37,173 nucleotides of DNA from UBA6183 sp964603255 (GTDB taxonomy: Bacteria; Bacteroidota; Bacteroidia; UKL13-3): assembly GCA_964603255.1 (NCBI GenBank), contig CAZRVA010000017.1, positions 1 to 37,173 of the forward strand, in the 5' to 3' direction. How positions within the stretch are numbered: position 1 is the first letter of the stretch; each line of letters begins with the position of its first letter. A program made the position numbers and the translations under genes. Under the pieces are notes generated by a model. It was not told where the DNA came from. It saw only the letters and a program-made list of their open reading frames with translations, and ran no database searches. Below, piece after piece: positions 30,819 through 37,173 of this stretch.

Positions 30819-31994
30819 ATGAAAACAGAGAACACAACAAGTAGAATTTTATCCATTGATGTGCTGCGAGGCTTGGTAATTGTACTCATGGCACTTGATC
30901 ATGTGCGCGATTATTTTCATAATGATGCTTTTATTCATGATCCCATGGATTTAAATACTACCACACCGGCATTGTATTTTACCCGCTGGATTACTCATTT
31001 TTGTGCGCCTGTTTTTATTTTTTTAGCAGGTATTTCTGCCAACTTATCGGGTGGCAAAAAATCGCCAAAAGAGCTACAGCTATTTTTATTAAAACGTGGT
31101 GTGTGGCTCATCTTCATCGAGCTTACTATAGTTAATTTTGGTTGGATGTTTAACCCATTTTTTAACGCATCAATACTCCAGGTAATATGGGCCATTGGTG
31201 CTTGTATGGTATTACTTTCGTTGGTGGTAAGGTTGCCTCAAAAGTTTATTTTGGGCTTGGGTATTGCCATCATTTCGCTGCATAATTTGTTGGATTTTTT
31301 GCCTGCCTCAACTCAAGAAACTTTCATTTATAATTTATTTCACACCAGCGGTTTTAAACGTTTTGCTGTAACAGAAAACTACATCATTGTAACGGTTTAT
31401 GGTGTTTTACCATGGTTTGGAATCATGTGTTTAGGTTATGGTTTGGCATTTATTTTTAACCGCAATTTTCAATCAACCCAAAGAAAGAAAATATTACTAC
31501 AAACCGGGTTCGGCATGTTGTTATTATTTGTGGTGTTACGTTTGGTAAATGCTTATGGAGATCCACACCCTTATGTTACTCAACCTAATTCTACCAATAC
31601 CGTTTTATCCTTTTTAGATGTAAGCAAATATCCGCCATCATTAATGTATAGTTTGGTGATGTTAGGTCCTGCGCTTTTGTTTTTAGCTTGGTTTGAAACC
31701 ACACAAAATTTCATCACCAAAAAGCTACAAGTATTTGGCAGCGTGCCTTTCTACTTCTACATCATACACATATATGTGATACATTTGTTAACCATTCCGT
31801 TGTTTTTTGCGCAAGGATACACCACGGCTGATATTGTACAACGTCCGTTTTGGTTTAGGCCGGATAATTTAGGTTTTAACTTAGCAGGTGTGTATGCCGT
31901 TTGGCTTTTAGTGGTGGTGATTTTATATCCACTTTGCAAACGTTATTACAATTATAAACTTAACCACAAACACTGGTGGTTAAGTTATGTATAG
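30819..31994 (+). CDS. DUF1624 (HGSNAT-like) acyltransferase-family membrane protein
   Basis: A 391-residue multi-spanning membrane protein with about ten hydrophobic segments. The N-terminal SRILSIDVLRGLVIVLMALDHVRDYF is the DUF1624 signature, shared with lysosomal heparan-alpha-glucosaminide N-acetyltransferase; its conserved Asp-His (ALDHVRD) is the presumed catalytic region. Further motifs: RWITHFCAPVFIFLAGISA, LKRGVWLIFIELT, YGVLPWFGIMCLGYG and FGSVPFYFYIIHIYVIHL. Members are thought to transfer acyl groups across the membrane; in bacteria the acceptors are unknown. The ATG at 30819 is almost inside the sucA terminator, leaving no room for an ordinary ribosome site or leader. It converges on prfC with a 12-base gap. 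Confidence 0.87.
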   Translation: MKTENTTSRILSIDVLRGLVIVLMALDHVRDYFHNDAFIHDPMDLNTTTPALYFTRWITHFCAPVFIFLAGISANLSGGKKSPKELQLFLLKRGVWLIFIELTIVNFGWMFNPFFNASILQVIWAIGACMVLLSLVVRLPQKFILGLGIAIISLHNLLDFLPASTQETFIYNLFHTSGFKRFAVTENYIIVTVYGVLPWFGIMCLGYGLAFIFNRNFQSTQRKKILLQTGFGMLLLFVVLRLVNAYGDPHPYVTQPNSTNTVLSFLDVSKYPPSLMYSLVMLGPALLFLAWFETTQNFITKKLQVFGSVPFYFYIIHIYVIHLLTIPLFFAQGYTTADIVQRPFWFRPDNLGFNLAGVYAVWLLVVVILYPLCKRYYNYKLNHKHWWLSYV

Positions 31995-32006
31995 CTTTAG
32001 GTTCGA

Positions 32007-33599
32007 TTATTTATCAAACTCTGATGTAAAGTGGAAATCGATTTTAGGGAAAGTATCTTGAGTCATTTTTAAACCCCACATACTTTCGGCAAAAAACACA
32101 GGTCTGCCATCTTTATCGGCAGCAATATTGTAGCGTTTAATTACATTAAAACGTTCCAATTCTGCTTTATCATCACTGGTAAACCAACATGCTTTTTGAT
32201 AGCTAAGCGGTGTAAAAGCACATGAAGCACCATACTCGTGCAACAAACGGAATTGTATTACCTCAAACTGTAACTCACCTACCGTACCAATAATGCGCAC
32301 GTTACCGGGTTGCTGGGTAAACAACTGCGCTACGCCCTCATCGGTAAGCTGTAAAATACCTTTTTCAAGCTGTTTGGTTTTAAGAGGATCTTTGTTTTCA
32401 AGTACCTTAAATATTTCGGGCGAAAAGCTAGGTATACCTTTAAACGAGATATTTTCTCCTTCGCTTAGTGTATCGCCAATTTTAAAGTTACCATTATCAT
32501 ATAAGCCAACTACATCACCCGGATAAGCTTCATCAATTACACTTTTATCGTTGGCCATAAAACTGGTTGGGTTGCTAAAGCGTAATTTTTTATTTAATCG
32601 GGTATGATGATAAAATTTATTGCGCTCAAACTTACCTGAAACAATGCGGCAAAATGCAATTCTGTCACGGTGGTTAGGATCCAGGTTAGCATGAATTTTA
32701 AAAATGAAACCAGAGAAATTTTTCTCGTCTGGTTTTACTTCACGGTCTTCGGTAAAACGGCTTCTTGGCTCTGGAGCAATTTGAACAAACGTATCTAACA
32801 ACTCTTGCACACCAAAGTTGTTAATGGCGCTACCAAAAAAAACAGGAGCTAAATAGCCTTCTAAGTATAAGTCTTTGCTAAATGGTTCGTAAACACCCTC
32901 AATTAACTCAGCATCTTCGCGTAATTTATTTGCACTTTTTTCGCCAATAATATCATCTAACTCGTTGCTGTTTAAATCGCTTATTTCAACAACTTCTTTG
33001 GCAATTTTGGTTTTATCGGGTTGAAATAAATTTAGTTTCTTCTCGTATAAATTATAAACCCCTTTAAAGTCGCTACCAATACCAATTGGCCAGGTAAGCG
33101 GACGGGTGTGTATGTTTAACTCTTTTTCAATCTCCTCTAATAAATCGTATGGATCTTGTCCCTCGCGGTCTAATTTGTTAATGAATACAATAACAGGTGT
33201 ATTACGCATCCTGCACACTTCCATCAATTTGCGTGTTTGGTCCTCAACACCTTTAACACAGTCAACAACCAATATTACACTATCAACTGCAGTTAAAGTT
33301 CTGTAGGTATCTTCAGCAAAATCCTTGTGACCAGGTGTATCTAGAATATTAATTTTATAATCCTTGTAATCAAAACCCATTACCGATGTAGCAACCGAGA
33401 TACCACGTTGCTTTTCAATTTCCATAAAATCGGAAGTAGCAGCTTTTTTAATACGATTACTTTTAACAGCACCTGCGGTTTGAATAGCACCACCAAACAA
33501 TAAAAACTTTTCGGTTAATGTAGTCTTACCTGCATCGGGATGGCTAATAATACCGAATGTTCTGCGTTTTTGTAATGTAATTGCTGTAGCTGTGCTCAT
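32007..33599 (-). CDS. prfC: peptide chain release factor 3
   Basis: A 530-residue translational GTPase that recycles RF1/RF2 from the ribosome after termination. The frame is open to 33695, but the added 32 residues would read through the promoter and the neighbour's terminator; the ATG at 33599 gives the expected start (MSTATAITLQKRRTFGIIS). G1 SHPDAGKTTL, the switch I region SDFMEIEKQRGISVATSV, G3 DTPGHKDF, G4 NKLD and the RF3-specific region KNFSGFIFKIHANLDPNHRDRIAFCRI are all present. The C-terminal domain has GELQFEVIQFRLLHEYG and the final KMTQDTFPKIDFHFTSEF. It is transcribed from a -7 element at 33627-33634. Confidence 0.97.
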   Translation of the reverse strand: MSTATAITLQKRRTFGIISHPDAGKTTLTEKFLLFGGAIQTAGAVKSNRIKKAATSDFMEIEKQRGISVATSVMGFDYKDYKINILDTPGHKDFAEDTYRTLTAVDSVILVVDCVKGVEDQTRKLMEVCRMRNTPVIVFINKLDREGQDPYDLLEEIEKELNIHTRPLTWPIGIGSDFKGVYNLYEKKLNLFQPDKTKIAKEVVEISDLNSNELDDIIGEKSANKLREDAELIEGVYEPFSKDLYLEGYLAPVFFGSAINNFGVQELLDTFVQIAPEPRSRFTEDREVKPDEKNFSGFIFKIHANLDPNHRDRIAFCRIVSGKFERNKFYHHTRLNKKLRFSNPTSFMANDKSVIDEAYPGDVVGLYDNGNFKIGDTLSEGENISFKGIPSFSPEIFKVLENKDPLKTKQLEKGILQLTDEGVAQLFTQQPGNVRIIGTVGELQFEVIQFRLLHEYGASCAFTPLSYQKACWFTSDDKAELERFNVIKRYNIAADKDGRPVFFAESMWGLKMTQDTFPKIDFHFTSEFDK

Positions 33600-33626
33600 G
33601 TAATTGAGGAATAATAAAATTGGGGG

Positions 33627-33634
33627 CGAAGATA
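33627..33634 (-). promoter_or_regulatory. -7 element of prfC
   Basis: TATCTTCG on the minus strand, the same as at sucA. A TTTG (plus CAAA 33658-33661) is 23 bases upstream, slightly far, and lies within the T tract of the preceding terminator. Leader about 20 bases. Confidence 0.55.
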
Positions 33635-33657
33635 AGCGCGTGAGGTTAATTATTAAA

Positions 33658-33692
33658 CAAAAAAATACGGCCGCCCAAAGGGCGGCCGTATT
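33658..33692 (-). terminator. GC-rich terminator of the DUF2723 gene
   Basis: A perfect 13-base stem, AATACGGCCGCCC (33664-33676) and GGGCGGCCGTATT (33680-33692), around an AAA loop. On the minus strand it is followed by a run of T (33665-33659 region). It separates the DUF2723 gene from prfC and is the most GC-rich spot in the window. Confidence 0.93.
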
Positions 33693-33711
33693 CAAAACTA
33701 TCTATTCAATG

Positions 33712-36700
33712 TTATTGCATTGGAGGCATTTGTGCGCCTAATACTTTTTGTGCTTTTGTTTGTATGTCTTTAAACAATTGATCTTGTTTATTAAACTGAG
33801 CCACTTGTTGTGCATACATTAAAATGTTTGCATTTTCTTCAAGTTCTGTACTTACACCTTTAGCTTTGCTGCCTTTAAAGCGGCTGTAGTATTGGTATTT
33901 CTCCATTGCTATATCAACCATGGTGTTTATTAATGCATTTGCTTTTTCAGGAGCACCTGCTGCATAATATGCTTCAGACAAACGGATGATAAAAATGTCG
34001 TAAGGAACAGTGTTTTTAGGCATTACTTCTACACAACGGTCTAAAGCTTTAATGGCACGAGTGTTATCGCCTTCGGCAACTAATTTCATTGCTAAACGAT
34101 AGAATAAGTTACGGAAGTTACGTGTTTGGCGCAAAGTGGTTTCATCTAAATAAACACCTTCTTTATCCATGTTGCCCCACTTAAACTTCTCAACCAAGTT
34201 AGCGTATAAAATGTCGGTGTTAATGTGTCCGTATGTACCACCTTCAACCGGATCGGTATTTTTAATAGGAACAATGCGGTATGTTAAACCTTCAAGCTGG
34301 AAGTAATCCATCATGTTTAAGTATACATCACTACCGGTTGTAATAGCAAAGTAAATTGGGCGTGTCCAGTTGGTGGTTGATAAAATATCCAACACTACTA
34401 AATCTGCTTTCATTAAAGTGCCATTTCCAATTTCCCACTTCATGGTATCAGCAATAATGTTTGCATCTTTAGGATGTACAGCACCATGCTTCAACACATG
34501 TTGTTTATCAACCGGAATATAAAATTTCTTGGTAGGATAGTAGCTAAACTCCATACCACTGTTTGATTTCAATTTAGCCATTGGGTCAGTATCATCAGTC
34601 ATAAACTTAATAATACTGCTTAATGGATAAAAGTCGGTTTGATTAATACCAAACTGTCTTTCTATTTCAGGATTTTGGTAGAAAATTACATAATCTCTCG
34701 TACCTTGTTTGTATTGGTTTGGTGTCATGCTAAATGGCACAGGCTCCGAGTCGTAAACTTTAGTTTTTAATGCATCTGCATACCAATCTGTGTTTAATAA
34801 ACTCAGGTTAATTACGCGAATATCACTACGAATACCTTCAACGTTTTGTGCATACCATAATGGGTAAGTATCATTATCACCATTGGTAAATAATACTGCG
34901 TTTGGTGCGCAAGAGTTCAGGTAATCGTAAGCAAAATCTAATGCTGCATAACGGTTACTACGATCGTGGTCATCCCAGTTTTGTGAAGCCATCAACAATG
35001 GCACACCGGCAATGGTAGCCACAGAAGCAATACCCGTTGCAGCAGTCGCATTCATTTTCTTACTCAACCAATCAATTAAAGCCAGTACACCTAATCCAAT
35101 CCAAATCATAAAGGTTTGGTATGAACCTACGTATGCATAATCGCGCTCACGAGGTTGATGTGCCGGGAAATTTAAGTAAAGGATGATAAATGCACCTGTA
35201 AATAAGAATAAAGTTAATACAACAGTTGCATCTTCTTTCGATTTTTTGAAGTGATATATCAAACCAATTAAACCTAAAATCAAAGGTAAGAAGTAGTATG
35301 TATTACGTGCTTTGTTGTTTTTAATGGTATCAGGAATATTGTCTTGAGGACCCAAACGCATGGCATCAATAAACGGAATACCACTAATCCAATTACCGCG
35401 TGTAATGTCACCAAAACCTTGATCATCATTTTGTCTACCAATAAAGTTCCATGCGAAATAACGCCAGTACATAAAGCCCATTTGGTAGCTTAACAAGAAA
35501 TCTATGTTTTTAGCAAAGGTTGCTTTTTTACCTTCAGGGATGTTTTCCCACTGGCGGTATGCTTGAACATAATCAGGTCTATCAGCCCACATACGAGGGA
35601 AAATGGTACAATCTTTTGGGTCATAAACGCGTTCAACTTTTTCACCGGCTTCTTCATATTTGCCATCACCTTTCGCATATGTCATTGCACCTTTTTTCTC
35701 ATCAATAACCTTGGCATAAAAGTACTGACCGTAAACCAATGGATTTTCGCCATACTGCTCGCGGTTTAGGTATGATAATAAACTGAATGGATTGTCGGGC
35801 GCGTTCATATTAATAGGTGGTTTAGCATTACTACGAATAATTACCATTGCATATGACGAGTAACCAATAATGATAAACGCTACACTTAAAAATGCCACAT
35901 TTACAACACTTCTTGATGCGTTATTTTTAACAACATAGTAATATAAAATAGCGGTAATTGCACCCCAGAAAATTAAACCCGATGCCGATGGATTTAATGA
36001 GAAAGTAACCAATACCATTAAGGCATAAAGTCCTGCTGCAATGTAAAAACTTGTTTTACTATCGGTTTGGGAATAGTGAATAGCTGCGGCCAAAGTTCCG
36101 GCAATAACAAAAAGCATAAAAAATGCTCCGGTGTTAAAGCTCATGCCCAAGGTATTTACAAATAAGTAATCAAACTTAGTAGCCAACGATGGCATACCCG
36201 GAATAATACCAAACTGAACAATGGCAATAGCAGCTACAGCAACTAAAGTAGCTTTAATAAAACCATTGCGGGTAAATTTATTTTTGCGGAAATAATAAAC
36301 GTAAACAATTGATGGGATAACCAAGATGCTTAATAAATGCACGCCAATGGCTAAACCTATCAAGTAAGCAATTAACACCAACCAGCGTTCGCTGCCTGGC
36401 TTATCAGCATTGTTTTCCCATTTTAAAATACACCAAAATGTTAATGTGGTAAAGAAACTTGAGGAAGCATAAACCTCTGCTTCAACAGCCGAAAACCAGA
36501 ATGTATCGCTCCATGTTAAAGCTAAAGCACCAACCAAGCCCGAAGCCGTAATGGCCAATACTTGCTGCATGCTCAATTCTTCGTTTGGTTTAGAAATTAA
36601 CTTACGACCAAGGTGTGTGATGGTCCAAAAAGTAAACATTACACACAGCGCACTTGTGGTGGCCGATACCATGTTTACCCAAAAAGCAACTTGCGTTACA

Positions 36701-36912
36701 TCGCCACCGGCAAACAACGAGAATAATCTCCCAAATAAAAGAAATAAAGGAGCTCCCGGAGGGTGACAAATTTGTAATCTAAATGATGCGGAGATAAACT
36801 CACCGCAATCCCAAAAGCTTACAGTAGGCTCAAGTGTTAAGGTGTAAGTTACCAGTGCAATAACGAAGGTTATCCATCCTAAAACGTTATTTACTAAGTT
36901 AAAACGATTCAT
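33712..36912 (-). CDS. DUF2723 multi-spanning membrane glycosyltransferase-like protein (TMEM260/GT117 family)
   Basis: A 1066-residue membrane protein. The N terminus has the DUF2723 motif: PTVSFWDCGEFISASFRLQI followed by HPPGAPLFLLFGRLFSL, with the Asp/Glu pair typical of GT-C glycosyltransferase loops. About ten to twelve transmembrane segments fill the first 650 residues, including YDFKKS-flanked and DYAYVGSYQTFMIWIGLG stretches. A soluble C-terminal part begins at NGDNDTYPLWYAQN, with SDIRVINLSLLNTDWY and helical, TPR-like repeats near the end (DNTRAIKALDRCVEVMPKN). Human TMEM260 is reported to be a protein O-mannosyltransferase; the bacterial members are taken to be related, but the substrate is unproven. 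Starts at the ATG at 36912 behind a good promoter. Confidence 0.9.
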   Translation of the reverse strand: MNRFNLVNNVLGWITFVIALVTYTLTLEPTVSFWDCGEFISASFRLQICHPPGAPLFLLFGRLFSLFAGGDVTQVAFWVNMVSATTSALCVMFTFWTITHLGRKLISKPNEELSMQQVLAITASGLVGALALTWSDTFWFSAVEAEVYASSSFFTTLTFWCILKWENNADKPGSERWLVLIAYLIGLAIGVHLLSILVIPSIVYVYYFRKNKFTRNGFIKATLVAVAAIAIVQFGIIPGMPSLATKFDYLFVNTLGMSFNTGAFFMLFVIAGTLAAAIHYSQTDSKTSFYIAAGLYALMVLVTFSLNPSASGLIFWGAITAILYYYVVKNNASRSVVNVAFLSVAFIIIGYSSYAMVIIRSNAKPPINMNAPDNPFSLLSYLNREQYGENPLVYGQYFYAKVIDEKKGAMTYAKGDGKYEEAGEKVERVYDPKDCTIFPRMWADRPDYVQAYRQWENIPEGKKATFAKNIDFLLSYQMGFMYWRYFAWNFIGRQNDDQGFGDITRGNWISGIPFIDAMRLGPQDNIPDTIKNNKARNTYYFLPLILGLIGLIYHFKKSKEDATVVLTLFLFTGAFIILYLNFPAHQPRERDYAYVGSYQTFMIWIGLGVLALIDWLSKKMNATAATGIASVATIAGVPLLMASQNWDDHDRSNRYAALDFAYDYLNSCAPNAVLFTNGDNDTYPLWYAQNVEGIRSDIRVINLSLLNTDWYADALKTKVYDSEPVPFSMTPNQYKQGTRDYVIFYQNPEIERQFGINQTDFYPLSSIIKFMTDDTDPMAKLKSNSGMEFSYYPTKKFYIPVDKQHVLKHGAVHPKDANIIADTMKWEIGNGTLMKADLVVLDILSTTNWTRPIYFAITTGSDVYLNMMDYFQLEGLTYRIVPIKNTDPVEGGTYGHINTDILYANLVEKFKWGNMDKEGVYLDETTLRQTRNFRNLFYRLAMKLVAEGDNTRAIKALDRCVEVMPKNTVPYDIFIIRLSEAYYAAGAPEKANALINTMVDIAMEKYQYYSRFKGSKAKGVSTELEENANILMYAQQVAQFNKQDQLFKDIQTKAQKVLGAQMPPMQ

Positions 36913-36945
36913 GCTTTACGTTAATTCGGTTTATATATAGGTTAG

Positions 36946-36976
36946 CAAATATATGTGCTGTGGTCAATTAACCAAA
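36946..36976 (-). promoter_or_regulatory. promoter of the DUF2723 gene
   Basis: On the minus strand TTTG (36976-36973), a 19-base spacer and TATATTTG (36953-36946): full agreement with the phylum consensus. Leader about 29 bases to the ATG at 36912. Confidence 0.75.
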
Positions 36977-37173
36977 TTTAGTAGTGTTTTGGTTGATATA
37001 ATTGTGCAATTTCCATTAACGGTAAATGATAAACGTTATTACAAGTAGAATCAAGTCTTTGTAATATTTTAAGAATTAGAGTTTTGGTGAGTAGCTTAAA
37101 AAAGAATGAGCGATATGCTTGCAAATCGTTAACATTTTGTTATTTATGTAGTAAAATTTACAGCACTAATCTT
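36977..37173. other. right-hand end, no gene seen
   Basis: 197 bases of A/T-rich sequence upstream of the DUF2723 promoter, running to the window edge. I find no frame with a plausible start, no tRNA fold and no repeat. It may hold the leader of a plus-strand gene beyond the window. Confidence 0.4.

Noticed and set aside
33600..33695. Longer prfC start giving 32 extra hydrophobic residues
   Set aside because: The extension crosses the prfC -7 element and the neighbour's terminator and has no family support; RF3 is cytosolic.
36977..37173. Possible small RNA or tRNA at the right edge
   Set aside because: No cloverleaf, no stable hairpin and no anticodon arm could be drawn; the sequence is plain A/T-rich intergenic.

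Overview
The window looks like a chromosomal segment of a low-GC member of the Bacteroidota, probably from the Chitinophagales/Sphingobacteriales/Cytophagales side. The signs are a protein with a type IX secretion (T9SS) C-terminal sorting domain, a CarboxypepD_reg/DUF5686 outer-membrane protein, a DUF2723 (TMEM260/GT117-like) membrane protein, a short MenE-type ligase, a TPR sensor kinase paired with an OmpR-type regulator, and repeated Bacteroidota promoter signatures (-33 TTTG and -7 TAnnTTTG or TAnnTTCG) ahead of genes. I see no rRNA, tRNA, CRISPR array, transposase, phage gene or integration site. Gene density is high and most convergent genes almost touch.

Layout. 1-2323: 3' end of a 3-hydroxyacyl-CoA dehydrogenase gene overlapped by a degenerate Rieske-like lipoprotein, then exonuclease III and a small SET-domain protein. 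2320-6092 (minus): an apparent operon of a small conserved protein, a membrane-anchored cyclophilin-type protein and a DUF5686 outer-membrane protein. 6167-9532: a large secreted protein with three Ig-like/lamin-tail modules. 9582-10986: a DsbA-like thiol protein divergent from an HxlR regulator. 10997-12423 (minus): an unknown protein and a methyltransferase. 12534-14721: trmB, a menE-like ligase and a DUF2795 protein. 14777-15943 (minus): an inactivated Fic domain joined to a DeoR-like HTH. 16186-19960 (minus): a four-gene operon of UbiA-like membrane protein, atypical SDR, flavin reductase and FeS-type photolyase. 20029-23798: a response regulator, a TPR histidine kinase and a secreted TPR protein, preceded by a short upstream reading frame. 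23836-27756 (minus): a giant beta-helix T9SS cargo protein. 28049-31994: sucA and a DUF1624 acyltransferase-like membrane protein. 32007-36912 (minus): prfC and the DUF2723 protein.

How the genes fit together. Much of the window is housekeeping: TCA cycle, tRNA modification, DNA repair, translation termination and probably menaquinone synthesis. The accessory interest lies in four places. The photolyase operon has partner enzymes lacking textbook catalytic motifs. The Fic-derived protein has swapped its active site for a DNA-binding domain. The DsbA/HxlR pair has an inverted repeat over the regulator's own promoter. The two-component operon has a leader ORF. Several genes also share a conserved -7 element exactly four bases before the ATG, which suggests leaderless or near-leaderless transcripts. 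I do not see an unmistakable new defence or biosynthetic system.
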